From the NCBI GenBank assembly GCA_032433765.1, contig JAVIAB010000102.1:8243021-8307020 (forward strand): a DNA stretch of 64,000 bases, in the 5' to 3' direction. Below are positions 31,080 to 41,118 of this stretch, one piece after another. Each line of letters opens with the position of its first letter. The stretch's first letter is position 1. Source of the stretch: Megaustenia siamemsis. Taxonomy: Eukaryota; Mollusca; Gastropoda; Stylommatophora; Ariophantidae. The notes beneath the pieces are model-generated. The model searched no databases. It worked only from the letters and a program-made list of their open reading frames with translations, and was not told the origin of the DNA. The translations under genes and the position numbers were made by a program.

Positions 31080-31742
31080 ACAAGAACAGCCGTGTATGTA
31101 GACTCTGAAGGGAAGGCACAAGGACAAACTGGATGTTAGAGGGAAGACACAGGGACAAACTGGATAGTGGAGGGAAGACACAGGGACAAACTGGATAGTG
31201 GAGGGAAAACACAAGGACAAACTGGATGTTGGATGGAAGACACAAGGACAAACTGGATAGTGGAGGGAAGACACAAAGACAAACTGTATAGTGGAGGGAA
31301 GACACAAGGAAAAACTGGATAGTGGAGGGAAGACACAAGGACAAACTGGATAGTGGAGGGAAGACACAAGGACAAACTGGATAGTGGAGGGAAAACACAA
31401 GGACAGACTGGATAGTGGAGGGAAAATACAAGGACAGACTGGATAGTGGAGGGAAGACATAAAGACAAACTGGATAGTGGAGGGAAGACACAAGGACAAA
31501 CTGGATAGTGGAGGGAAGACAACAACAAACTGGATAGTGGAGGGAAGACACAAGGACAAAGTGGATAGTGGAGGGAAAACACAAGGACAGACTGGATAGT
31601 GGAGGGAAGACACAAGAACAAACTGGATAGTGGAGGGAAGACACAAGGACAAACTGGATAGTGAAAGGAAGACATAAGGACAAACTGGATAGTGGAGGGA
31701 AGACACAAAGACAAACTGGATAGTGGAGGGAAGACACAAGGA
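31080..31742. repeat. 30-bp minisatellite
   Basis: About 22 units of GATAGTGGAGGGAAGACACAAGGACAAACT. Because the period is divisible by three, all three minus-strand frames stay open for more than 200 codons. These are not genes. Confidence 0.97.
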
Positions 31743-31948
31743 AAAAAAGAGAGCCAGCAACACAATTAATAAACAACTGTTGACACAAAGTTGTGGAGAA
31801 ACATGATCGCCTTCATCAATAGGTAAGATCTTTAATGTTAATAAGAAGAAAACCATGACAAGAAGTGAAATAAATCAAAATAAAAGAAAAACTTGTAACC
31901 ATTAACCTCGTTCATTTATGGATATTATATTTATAAATAAGGGGGTAG

Positions 31949-32235
31949 CCTCGGTAGCTAGTTCAGAAAACCACTCGACTGGGCTACCGACGTTCGGACA
32001 ACCTATGTTCGATTTCCGCTGGAAGCAGTGTGAATTGTACTCGTGGTTGGAAAAAAAATACCCCTGAGGTCGACCCAACTGCTGGCAGAAATGAGTACCA
32101 GTGTAGTTCTCTGGGAAGGTGATGAATGTCGCCTCAAGTTGTGAGTTTCGATGCTTGAAGTGACACTATCCAGAAGTCTCCAAACACTTCTGGATAGGCA
32201 GCCGAGCCGATTCAAATCTCGTACTTTACATTTAC
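31949..32235 (+). mobile_element. SINE2 copy 5
   Basis: CTCGGTAGCTAGTTCAGAAA, B-box region TTCGATTTCC and the tail ATTCAAATCTCGTACTTTAC. An internal piece near the end is missing. Confidence 0.88.
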
Positions 32236-32239
32236 CTTA

Positions 32240-32495
32240 AAAAAGTAAAGTACCCCCCGTCACGCCAAGTGGCGTATAGGGAAATATGGTGTTAGTGACC
32301 CTATATTTTACAGACCTTCAGCACATGATTTTTTGGGGTAATGTGGTCAGTATTACGCCCGTGCTGCTTTTACTTTCCCAGAAAAAATCCGGTACCCATT
32401 TAAGGCTGGGTGAACCCGGAGCCGTCGGTTGGGATCGAACCCTACCCCTTGTCCGTAGTAGTCCAGTTCACTAACCACTGAGCTATCACGGCTCC
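32240..32495 (-). mobile_element. SINE1 copy 8
   Basis: Full-length minus-strand copy, AGTACCCCCCGTCACGCCAA to GAGCCGTGATAGCTCAGTGG. Confidence 0.95.
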
Positions 32496-32525
32496 TACTA
32501 ATTTTTAGGGAATTAGTAAAACCCA

Positions 32526-32603
32526 GGTGTCCTCGCCAGGATTACGAACCCCGGCTGTTGCCGTGGTAAGCCAACCGCCTATCGATTGCGCTAACCGGAC
32601 ACC
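32526..32603 (-). tRNA. tRNA-like sequence, probably a pseudogene or SINE head
   Basis: The 78-nt segment has perfect 7-bp ends (GGTGTCC / GGACACC), an A-box-like TAGCGCAATCG and a B-box-like GGTTCGTAATCC on the minus strand. The B box has one extra base and two bases separate the T arm from the acceptor stem, so a canonical cloverleaf does not fit well. No SINE body follows it. It lies 60 bp before the last DLC1-like exon. Confidence 0.4.
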
Positions 32604-32662
32604 CTCATTTACCTTACCTATATATTTATTAATAATTTATTTTCTTATATTTTTTCACACAG

Positions 32663-32777
32663 GGGCAGAGCACCAGAGTGGTACACACAAATCTTTGGAC
32701 ATTTCTGTGCCAATTTTCTGGATAGACTTCGAGAATCTTTCAAACAGGTCACATCAGGCCCAGAAACAAAAGTTTAG
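32663..32777 (+). CDS. DLC1/STARD13: DLC1/STARD13-like last exon (START C-terminal helix and stop)
   Basis: The acceptor TTTTTCACACAG ends at 32662; the first G completes Arg. It encodes RGRAPEWYTQIFGHFCANFL and the C-terminal helix DRLRESFKQVTS, ending ETKV then TAG (32775-32777). It matches RGHMPEWYTKSFGHLCA...IRDSF of the family, with a similarly short tail after the helix. The last 20 codons including the stop (32718-32777) are exactly one 60-nt unit of the minisatellite that fills the next kilobase. Confidence 0.95.
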
Positions 32778-33715
32778 ATTGACAGGCTGCAGGAATTCTA
32801 CAGACAAATCACATCAAAAGCAGGAGTCTTCCACTACAGGCCACCAGCACTCCAACTACAACACATCAAGACCAAACTCAAATGTTTTATTGGAGATAGC
32901 ACAAGAAATCTACAGGCAAGTTACATCAAACTAGAGACAAGAGTTTAACTAGACAGACTAGTAGAATTTTACAAGCAAGTTATATCAGAACTAGAGACAA
33001 GAGTTTAACTAGACAGACTAGTAGAATTTTACAGGCATATCATATCAGAACTACAGACAAGAGTTTAACTACAGACTAGTAGAATTTTACAGGCATGAAA
33101 CATCACAGCCAGAGACAAGAGTATAACTCCATAGACTACTAGAATTCTACAGACAAGACACGTCACAACTAGAGACAAGAGTACAACTCCATAGACTACT
33201 AGAATTCTACAGACAAGACACGTCACAACTAGAGACAAGAGTACAACTCCATAGACTACTAGAATTCTACAGACAAGACACGTCACAACTAGAGACAAGA
33301 GTATAACTCCATAGACTACTAGAATTCTACAGACAAGACACGTCACAGCCAGAGACAAGAGTACAACTCCATAGACTACTAGAATTCTACAGACAAGACA
33401 CGTCACAACTAGAGACAAGAGTACAACTCCATAGACTACTAGAATTCTACAGACAAGACACGTCACAACTAGAGACAAGAGTATAACTCCATAGACTACT
33501 AGAATTCTACAGACAAGACACGTCACAACCAGAGACAAGAGTACAACTCCATAGACTACTAGAATTCTACAGACAAGACACGTCACAACCAGAGACAAGA
33601 GTACAACTCCACGGACTACTAGAATTCTACAGACAAGACACGTCACAACCAGAGACAAGAGTACAACTCCACGGACTACTAGAATTCTACAGGCAAGTCA
33701 TCACAACTGAAACAG
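32718..33715 (+). repeat. 60-bp array that includes the last 20 codons of the DLC1-like gene
   Basis: Unit 1 is coding (LDRLRESFKQVTSGPETKV then stop). Unit 2, right after the stop, reads IDRLQEFYRQITSK. After a divergent stretch come units reading LDRLVEFYKQVISELETRV then stop. The distal nine or so units are nearly identical (AACTCCATAGACTACTAGAA, TTCTACAGACAAGACACGTC). Divergence falls with distance from the gene. Confidence 0.93.
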
Positions 33716-33892
33716 GATTGTAGCTGGACTTCCTCTTCTTCTTAATCCTCTGAACTCCAGTCGGAGGATAGAGCACCCACAAGAGATCTCCACCCAGGCC
33801 GGTCTGAAGCAAACATGGACAACTTTTGCTAAGACCTGTCAGCCTCTGTCATTTCATCATGTATTATTTGCCGCCATGTCCCAGTGGGTTGG

Positions 33893-33957
33893 GGGAAAAA
33901 TGGAGACAAATAATAATAAATGAATAGTATTATGGAAGGAAACTTCCAAGGTGATAA
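33893..33957 (-). mobile_element. SINE6-like tail fragment
   Basis: GGAGACAAATAATAATAAATG to GGAAACTTCCAAGGTGATAA is the reverse complement of the tail seen at 41133-41180 and resembles 9141-9188. Confidence 0.55.
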
Positions 33958-34004
33958 AAATCCTTTTCAGAAAAATTCTTTCCCAAAAAATCTTTGTACC
34001 CCTT

Positions 34005-34385
34005 CTAACCTATGAAAGTAAATAATGGACTGTAGGCAAATAAATGATGATTAATGGCCTCATAGAAGGGATTTGTCAGAAGAATGTTGAGAATTCCTTG
34101 GATAACTAAAAAGACCAGCAAGGACATTATCAAAGATGACAACAGAAAAAGAGTCTCCTAAAAAACACCAGAAAGAAACAATCAACATTTTTTGGGGCAC
34201 ATCATGAGAAGAGAAAATTTGGAATACTTGGTTACAACTGGCAAAGTACAGTGAAAGAGAGGTCATGGATGACAGAGGGAGAAGGTAGATAGCATGTTGT
34301 CTTGGCGTGGTAAACAGTCAACAACAGAATTGATATGATGCACTGAGGACAGAAAATTGTGAAAGGACATGATCGCCTACGTCAA
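34005..34385 (+). mobile_element. LINE group B 3' fragment
   Basis: CCTATGAAAGTAAATAATGG, GAATGTTGAGAATTCCTTGG, GGGGCACATCATGAGAAGAG and GGACATGATCGCCTACGTCA match the other group B copies. Confidence 0.85.
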
Positions 34386-34386
34386 C

Positions 34387-34650
34387 CATTATGACACATT
34401 CTTCTTCTTATTCTACTTTTCAGCTCCCTGTGGAGCATAGATCTTCAACAAACACTTTCCAAGTCATTCTGTTTCTTGCCATTCTTTTAAGATCTTTCAA
34501 CGTCTTCCCCATCATCTTCATCTCTGCTTCTATCTGTCTTCTCCAAGAATTCTTTGGTCTTCCTCTTTGTCTTTTCCCCTGGGGATTCCAAAAAAGGGCC
34601 TGTTGTTTAATACTCTCAATTGGCTTCTGCAGTGTATTGTGACACATTAT
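34387..34650 (-). mobile_element. LINE group G 3' fragment
   Basis: The minus strand encodes NPQGKRQRGRPKNSWRRQIE and KTLKDLKRMARNRMTWKVF. It abuts the LINE B copy tail to tail. Confidence 0.88.
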
Positions 34651-34719
34651 GATATTGACATGGCCAATTTTTGTGCGTGTGTGGCTGAGTGGACCTCAAA
34701 ACCGTGTCAGTCCTCTTCT

Positions 34720-34747
34720 TCCCCCCCCCCCCCCCCAAAAAAAAAAA
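34720..34747. repeat. C14-A11 homopolymer junction
   Basis: A run of C directly followed by a run of A. Confidence 0.9.
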
Positions 34748-35020
34748 TATAAAAAAAATTGCCACATTTTGTTGACAAGAGCGAACAATAACTGTTTAAG
34801 ATCTCAACCTTGCCATGTGCAGCATCTTCTTCTAAATCAGGGGTCAGCTTCATTGTGTACATGTGTAGACCATACAAATATGATCAAGACTAGATACTTC
34901 TAAAAGTGATCATGTTTTTCTTTAATACTTGCATTAATCCAACCATCTTCTATATTTCAAATCACCTGTTAATATGCACTGGGCCACTGGCGCAGAACAC
35001 AGTGCAACGTTCTAACAGGT

Positions 35021-35211
35021 ATTCAATCAGAATGGATCTAACAGACTCTAATTATGGTGTTCTGTCTGTAGAGTCCCCCACAGGCAGGTGGAATGCTAGG
35101 CCACATACAATGTGGTCAACACCCACCTCACTGGAAGAGAAACTATATGGGGCAATTGAATCACTTAAACTGACAGCTGACTTCATAAGAGAGTCTGGAA
35201 TCCTATTCTGA
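35021..35211 (+). CDS. Possible terminal exon of an unrecognised gene
   Basis: After CAACGTTCTAACAG (ending 35020) an open frame reads YSIRMDLTDSNYGVLSVESP, then a Trp/Pro-rich segment, then EEKLYGAIESLKLTADFIRE and a stop at 35209-35211. It has mixed amino-acid composition, an amphipathic C-terminal helix and no repeat character, unlike the surrounding sequence. I do not recognise the family. The frame is also open upstream, so the true acceptor could be earlier (for example GGCGCAG at 34996). It lies 2.2 kb after the DLC1-like stop, so it could belong to a second gene or to an alternative transcript. It could also be a chance ORF. Confidence 0.4.
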
Positions 35212-35225
35212 TTGAGACTTGATCA

Positions 35226-35250
35226 CAGAGAGAGAGAGAGAGAGAGAGAG
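35226..35250. repeat. (AG)n microsatellite
   Basis: Short AG dinucleotide run just after the possible exon at 35021. Confidence 0.9.
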
Positions 35251-35317
35251 TGATATGAGATTATATAATTGTTAGCGTTTTCTTTTAACTGGTAAAAATC
35301 ATAAGTAAATTATCTGT

Positions 35318-35372
35318 TATTGAGTTGTTTGCGGGTCATCATCATTGCACTCCGAAAATGTCCATAGGAAAT
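35318..35372 (-). mobile_element. LINE group H 3' end, minimal fragment
   Basis: TTATTGAGTTGTTTGCGGGTC followed by ATCATCATTGCACTCCGAAA is the first 55 bp of the 3' end seen at 45886. Confidence 0.8.
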
Positions 35373-35479
35373 TATCTGTTTTCTTCTGCATAATAATTTG
35401 TAGATCAATTTCTTTAGTTTTGTAAATATTTTTAAACTTTGAGTTTTAGGAAATTATGAACTAAGTTTGTAATGTATGT

Positions 35480-36015
35480 AAATATGGTTGAGTTTATTGT
35501 TAGTGTACTGTAGATATGGTTGAGTTTATTGTTAGTGTACTTTAGATATGGTTGAGTTTATTGTTAGTGTACTGTAGATATGGTTGAGTTTATTGTTAGT
35601 GTCCATTAGATATGGTTGAGTTTACTGTTAGTGTACTTTAGATATGGTTGAGTTTATTGTTAGTGTACTTTAGATATGGTTGAGTTTATTGTTGGTGTAC
35701 TTTAGATATGGTTGAGTTTATTGTTAGTGTACTTTAGATATGGTTGAGTTTATTGTTGGTGTACTTTAGATATGGTTGAGTTTATTGTTAGTGTCCATTA
35801 GATATGGTTGAGTTTATTGTTGGTGTACTTTAGATATGATTCAGTTTATTGCTAGTATACATTAGATGTAGTTCCGTTTATTGTTAATGTAAATATAGTT
35901 CAGTTTATTGTTAGTGTACATTAGATATGGTTGAGTTTATTGTTGGTGTACTTTAGATATGGTTGAGTTCATTGTTAGTGTACATTATATATGGTTCAGT
36001 TTATTGTTAATATGG
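35480..36015. repeat. 32-bp minisatellite
   Basis: About 16 units of AGATATGGTTGAGTTTATTGTTAGTGTACTTT; units become irregular after 35830. Confidence 0.96.
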
Positions 36016-36559
36016 ATATCTTTTCTTATCTTCTATCCATCTACTGTTGCCTTGAAGCATTGCAGGAGAAAGTAGGAATGTATAATATAAGCTGATGTCT
36101 GTAGATGGGGTATTGTTTGTTCTTTTGGTAGCTTCCCTTCTAGATGTAGTGTTGTTCTTGGGCGTGTCTGGATACTGTTAAGATAGAATTGTTTTGGTTC
36201 TTGCATATGCTTTTTATTCTATCGATCCATCTCTTCCTTGGTCACTCTCTTCTTGTGATGTTCTGAGACAGAAAGTTTTTGATTTTATTTGGTTTGGTTT
36301 CATTGTTACCGGATGTCCAAACCATTTCATTTGTTTGTTTGTATATATACTCCAGGCATGGTTTATTCCCGATATGTTCTAATTAGAGATACAGTTCTCT
36401 TTCTTCTTTGGATGAAGAGACAGATCAGTGCATGTAAATATTGTTAATTTGGTTATATAGTTAACAGTTGCCATATGTATAAAAACATAGAAATTACAAA
36501 GCTCTTATATATATCCTTTGATTCTTATTTTACACTTTATGAGTATCAGAACTTTACTG
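36016..36559. other. No recognisable feature
   Basis: Non-repetitive AT-rich DNA. 36180-36360 has the look of an old minus-strand LINE (TGTCCAAACCATTTCATTTG), but no domain is readable. Confidence 0.5.
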
Positions 36560-36990
36560 GATTTTGTTTGTTGTTTTTATGATGTCTTCATTGGTCCCCT
36601 TATCTTTGTTGTTTTTATGATGTCTTTATTGGTCCCCTTATCTTTGTTGTTTTTATGATGTCATCATTGGTCCCCTTATCTTTGTTGTTTTTATGATGTC
36701 TTCATTGGTCCCCTTATCTTTGTTGTTTTTATGATGTCTTCATTGGTCCCCTTATCTTTGTTGTTTGTATGATGTCATCATTGGTCCCCTTATCTTTGTT
36801 GTTTTTATGATGTCTTCACTGGTCCCCTTATCTTTGTTGTTTTTATGATGTCTTCATTGGTCCCCTTATCTTTGTTGTTTTTATGATGTCATCATTGGTC
36901 CCCTTATCTTTGTTGTTTTTATGATGTCTTCATTGGTCCCCTTATCTTTGTTATTTTTATGATGTCTTCATTGGTCCCCTTATCTTTGTT
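36560..36990. repeat. 38-bp minisatellite
   Basis: About 11 units of GTTGTTTTTATGATGTCTTC + ATTGGTCCCCTTATCTTT. Confidence 0.96.
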
Positions 36991-37269
36991 GCACTGTATC
37001 CAGCTATTTGAAAATGTTTACTGCTGTCAGTTTCTAAACATTAGGCATGCTGTCATTGCTGTCTGTGCTGTTAGTGAGTGCTGTCAGTGCTGTTAGACTT
37101 CACACCGGGCTTGCTGTATCTCAACATCCATCTTTGGACAGGCTTCTCAATCTCAGTAATAGTGTTAATGTCTACTGTCCTTGCCTCTCTTATCATTATG
37201 CTTTTCAGTATCTCTCAAAGTCTGCCTCTTTTTCATGTTCCCTTATTTCACATTTAATATTTCACCTAA

Positions 37270-37445
37270 TTCTCTTATTTCTTCTATCACATAGCTGACA
37301 TGTGCCCACTTTCTTTTCTTGAATATAGATGAAGTTGTTGCATGCATGGCAGTATCTCTTATTTCTTCTATCACATAGCTGACATGTGCCCACTTTCTTT
37401 TCTTGAATATAGATGAAGTTGTTGCATGCATGGCAGTATCTCTTA
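37270..37445. repeat. Two-copy direct repeat of about 88 bp
   Basis: TCTTATTTCTTCTATCACAT ... GCATGCATGGCAGTATC occurs twice in a row with almost no difference. Confidence 0.93.
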
Positions 37446-37764
37446 TTTCTGCACGTCTTGAATTTATTTAATTGTGTAGAAGATATTTTCCTTACATGTT
37501 TGTTTTTGAATGCATTTATGTAGTATTTTTTCTATTTCTTTCATTCATTTCCAATTGTCACATGCATAGCTACTAGTTATTTATTTGAACATGACTTCAT
37601 GAATTTGATGTCATATCTGTAGTGTTGACAATATAATGTTTATTTAAATTTGTTGATTCTGTTTGTGCATCTTTTCTTGTTCATGTATGATTCACATTGC
37701 TGTTCTTATCTGCACATTCTGTTTTATTTAAGCATTTGAAATATTTTTTAAAAGTGTCTATCTG

Positions 37765-37990
37765 TTTGTTGTTTGAATCATCACCACTGCACACCAGACA
37801 AGCCCATAGGTTCTCCGATATATCCCTCTCGAGAATCTCAAGGAAATCCACAGAGAATCCTGACCTATGTGCACAAACTCCAAAGCACGGACGGGATCCA
37901 CGGTGTGGGTAGCCTTTTTGCTGGCAATTTTGTTCAAGGCAGCGGCCATATTTATGACTTACTCTTTTAAATTTGTAACTGCCAAGCAAT
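37765..37990 (-). mobile_element. LINE group H-like 3' fragment
   Basis: The minus strand reads LEILERDISENLWACLVCSG, a relative of LRELLRRGSEHLWTCSVCND at the end of the RNase H ORF at 45891. Confidence 0.65.
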
Positions 37991-38216
37991 CTTTAACGTG
38001 CAGAAGTGCACACAAGACCTCCTGTTTATTACCGTTATCCGAGAGGGCTACACGTCGCATCTCACTACCCAAGAGATCAGGGGAGGTAATAGTCATAAAG
38101 AAACCACGGATTATTTTTTCCTGTTTGGAAAATCATCACTTCTGATGAGATTTGAACCCGGGTTTTTCCTGTCCTGAGGCTGACATTGTACCTCTAGACT
38201 ACCCAGCCCCCACCTG
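37990..38216 (-). mobile_element. SINE3 copy 1 (tRNA-like head)
   Basis: On the minus strand a head with CTAGAGGTACAATGTCAGCC and a B-box-like GGGTTCAAATCTCATC is followed by a body shared with 44950-45300 (GAGAGGGCTACACGT on the plus strand). Confidence 0.7.
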
Positions 38217-38219
38217 TTT

Positions 38220-39130
38220 GTTCTCCTGCTGATCCGAAGATCGCACCTAAGACAGAAATTCTAGACTCTCCATGTTTTACAACCTTTGCTATTAAGTGTA
38301 AGACTTTGTCCAAGACCTGCATTGTATCTTGCCACATCTCTCTGTTCTGAGTGAGTCTCACATTTGTTTATTTTGTAACAATTTCAGATACATTGTAATT
38401 TATTAACTTGTTTTATAGGCATTCCAGTTGATAATTAAGTTAGGTGAGCCTACTTAAAGTTTTTAATTTGTTTTTAAAATATATTCTTGTAGACATTAAC
38501 ATTTTTATGCTTCTTTTATATGTTCTTTTATATTTATATATTTATATATTTATAAGTGAACTTGTTTTAAATGTGTTCTTTTAGGCAGTTAGATTTATAG
38601 GTTTATTTTGAAAGCTTTCGTTTATGTATTTAAATTGATAAACATGTTTTAAAGTCACTCCAGCAGGTATTAAAATTTATCATAATCATGTTTTTAGGCA
38701 ATTCAGTAATTAATTATTTTATTAACTTGTTTTTTTAAAATGTTGTAGGACTTTCCATGTTTTGCATTGTTTTAATAATGAGCAGTTAAGTATTTGGACA
38801 TAAGGAACTGTAAAAAAAAAAAAAAAAAAAAACTGTGAAAATAACATAACATATATATATATATATAAAAACATATATATATATAAATGTATATGTAACA
38901 TATAGGACATATTATAAAGCATTCCAAACTGTATTTAAATAAATGGGCTTTTTTATAACAAAAATATATCCTATTATTTGTAATTTTATTTTATTAATAA
39001 CTCTGATTAATAAAAAATTATCATCGCAATAAATATTTACTTTCTTATTTTACTAAAGTATTAATACCTTTGTTCAATATTTCTACTATGACTGCCATAG
39101 TATATATATATATTTACTAAAGCTTGTTAT
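38220..39130. other. AT-rich sequence without gene
   Basis: AT-rich DNA with poly-A near 38814-38831, (TA)n near 38852-38885 and several AATAAA-like words. No coding frame stands out. Confidence 0.6.
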
Positions 39131-39149
39131 CACACCTTATAATAAAGAT

Positions 39150-39645
39150 CATCATCATCGGGTGCCATCTCCGCAATGAAGGTTGGCTACCATGGACCGC
39201 CATTCTGCTCTGTCTATTGCTTTGATGGTGCAGGTTGTCATAGGCTGTTATGTGCATTTTTTGATGTTACTCGTCTATGTTAGTCTTAGTCTGCCTCTTT
39301 TACCTTGTATTTTCCCCTCCAGGATTACTTTTTGTAGGCTGTTGTGTCTTTTAACGTGCCCCAAAAATTTCATTTGTCTTTTCTTAATTGTGTTTAGTAG
39401 AACACTTTTTATTTTTAGTTGTTTTAAGACTTCATCATTTGTTTTCTTTTCCTTCCATCCAATTCTACCTATTCTTCTATATATCCACATTTCAAAGGCT
39501 TCAATTTTCTGTTCTGTTTTCTTGTCTAATGTCCATGTTTCTGCACTATATAGGAATGTTGAGAAGACATAACATTTTGCTATTCTTAGTTTTAGCCCTG
39601 GTGTTATTTGTTTTGATGTATGTTCATCATGACATTAAAATTACT
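39150..39645 (-). mobile_element. LINE group D 3' fragment
   Basis: The minus strand encodes MWIYRRIGRIGWKEKKTNDE and KFLGHVKRHNSLQKVILEG, closely matching the copy at 29865. Confidence 0.9.
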
Positions 39646-39859
39646 TATGATAAAAATCATATCATAAACAAAACATAGCTTGATAACAGTTATCTTTTAA
39701 TTATACTGATGATCTTTGAAATTTATTATGAATCTCATGTTTGTTATTTTTATACGCAGATATCAAAGTACTAAATGTTATAACTAGAAAGAGTACAGAT
39801 GTTTATACAGTGCATTTATTTATATTTAAGGACATTCTGTTTTTAGAGTTTAGATGCTT

Positions 39860-39895
39860 TGGGGAGAGGAGGGGGGGTGGGGGGGGGGGGGGGTC
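39860..39895 (+). repeat. G-run with quadruplex potential
   Basis: GGGGAGAGGAGGGGGGGTGG runs into about 14 consecutive G. Confidence 0.85.
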
Positions 39896-40113
39896 CTCCA
39901 CTAAATTCAGTGGCATTTATGGGGACATATGACCTTAGTGCCCATATTTTTCAATGACTATTGTATACCTTTCATCTTTCTTAAAAACACCAGACCAATG
40001 AATGTCTTGCAAAGGAATTTTTAAAAACCTGAAATCAGTTTTGTTTCTTTTTTCTTGGCAAGTTTTGATCTGTTCAACATTATCACTATCAATTAAAAAA
40101 ATGTAAGTAAAAA

Positions 40114-40282
40114 AGTAAAGAGCCCCATCACGCCAAGTGGCATATAGGGAATATGGTGTTAGTGACTATAATTTTTGCAGACCTTCAGCACATGATTTTT
40201 GGTGTAATGTGATCAGTATTATGCCCGTGGCTCTTGTCCTTTGTACTTCTGTTCACTAACCACTGAGCTATTGCAGCTCCAT
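40114..40282 (-). mobile_element. SINE1 copy 9, internally deleted
   Basis: The tail AGAGCCCCATCACGCCAAGT to TTATGCCCGTGG is joined directly to CTCTTGTCCTTTGTACTTCT and the head. About 85 bp, including the B box, is lost. Confidence 0.92.
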
Positions 40283-40469
40283 AAAAAAAATGTAGTCAAT
40301 ATTATACTTTAGCTGCTTATGTGTATCCAGGAATATAAAATAGACATAAAATAGTATTGAACAGACTAACAGAAAGATAAGACAAGCTATAACATTTCCA
40401 CAAAAGCCTTCATCGGGTATATCAAACAAACCATAAACATTTTTAAAAATCCAATTTAGTACACACAAT

Positions 40470-40852
40470 AATCTATCTATCTATCTATTGACCTGTCGTA
40501 GCCAGCCCATAGGGTGTAGACCAAGATACTCCTTCTCTTATTAAAATTTTTTTTTTAATTTATTCTAGCAGTTTTCAATTCTTTTAAAGATCTTTTATCA
40601 AATTTCGCCATTTGTCTATGTTCTGTGCAAGCAGCTCTATCGCATTGAGGGAGTTGATTCCTGCTGCTCTTGCCTCTCTCATCAATGTTCTTCTCAGTGT
40701 CTCTCTGGGTCTTCCTCTTTTTTTCTTACCTGTTGTTTCCCATATGAGGGCTTGTTTTGGTATTCGGTTATTATCTCTTCTCATCACGTGTCCAACATAT
40801 GACCATCATCTTTTCTTTAATACTGAAGATATTAGTGGTTGATTGGCGATTT
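40470..40852 (-). mobile_element. LINE group A 3' fragment
   Basis: CTATCTATCTATTGACCTGT at the 3' end; the minus strand encodes MMRRDNNRIPKQALIWETTG. It is truncated at about 40852. Confidence 0.93.
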
Positions 40853-41039
40853 AACACAATAATACAGGCGAAAAAATGGCAGAAAAGAAGGTTGCCAGGA
40901 TTTACGTAGAGTTTGGGAAAAGATTAATAGACAATAGGGCAGGTAGGATTTAATTAGACCATAAAAACCAAACAATGAAAAACTGGAAAAATGCGAGAAG
41001 GTGTCCCATAGGGTGTGAATTACCAAGCGTATCCAAGTA

Positions 41040-41118
41040 GTGAATCAATTCAGAGGAAGAGGTATGTTTACAGCATTCCGAGTGCTGTAAACATACCTCC
41101 TACTCTGAATTGATTCAC
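41040..41118. repeat. 79-bp palindrome
   Basis: GTGAATCAATTCAGAG pairs with CTCTGAATTGATTCAC, and GTATGTTTACAGCA with TGCTGTAAACATAC, around a 7-bp loop TTCCGAG. A SINE6-like tail (GCCTCGGAAGTTTCCCTCTA) follows to 41180. Confidence 0.93.

Larger units (their letters stand above)
2535..32777 (+). other. DLC1/STARD13: Gene span: RhoGAP-START protein of the DLC1/STARD13 family, C-terminal 11 exons
   Basis: Eleven exons joined by GT..AG introns give one continuous frame of 595 codons plus stop; junction phases (2,0,1,1,0,0,0,2,2,2) agree at every intron. The joined protein has a basic linker (window residues about 55-145), a RhoGAP domain (about 148-355) and a START domain (about 375-590), which is the order in vertebrate DLC1, STARD13 and STARD8. 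Known family role: GTPase activation of RhoA and related GTPases near focal adhesions and junctions, with START as a lipid-binding fold. The N-terminal SAM domain and promoter lie upstream of the window. Introns are 0.8-3.9 kb. I cannot tell which of the three vertebrate paralogues it is closest to; an invertebrate usually has one pre-duplication orthologue. That assignment is from recalled family sequence, not a search. Confidence 0.93.

Noticed and set aside
31068..31856. Three overlapping long minus-strand ORFs (209-262 codons) rich in SSLSLCLPSTIQFV-type repeats
   Set aside because: They arise from a 30-bp tandem repeat whose period keeps every frame open; no non-repeat flank, start context or domain supports a protein.
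33065..33658. Minus-strand ORF of 197 codons with a hydrophobic 20-residue repeat
   Set aside because: It is the antisense of the 60-bp array derived from the DLC1-like last exon.
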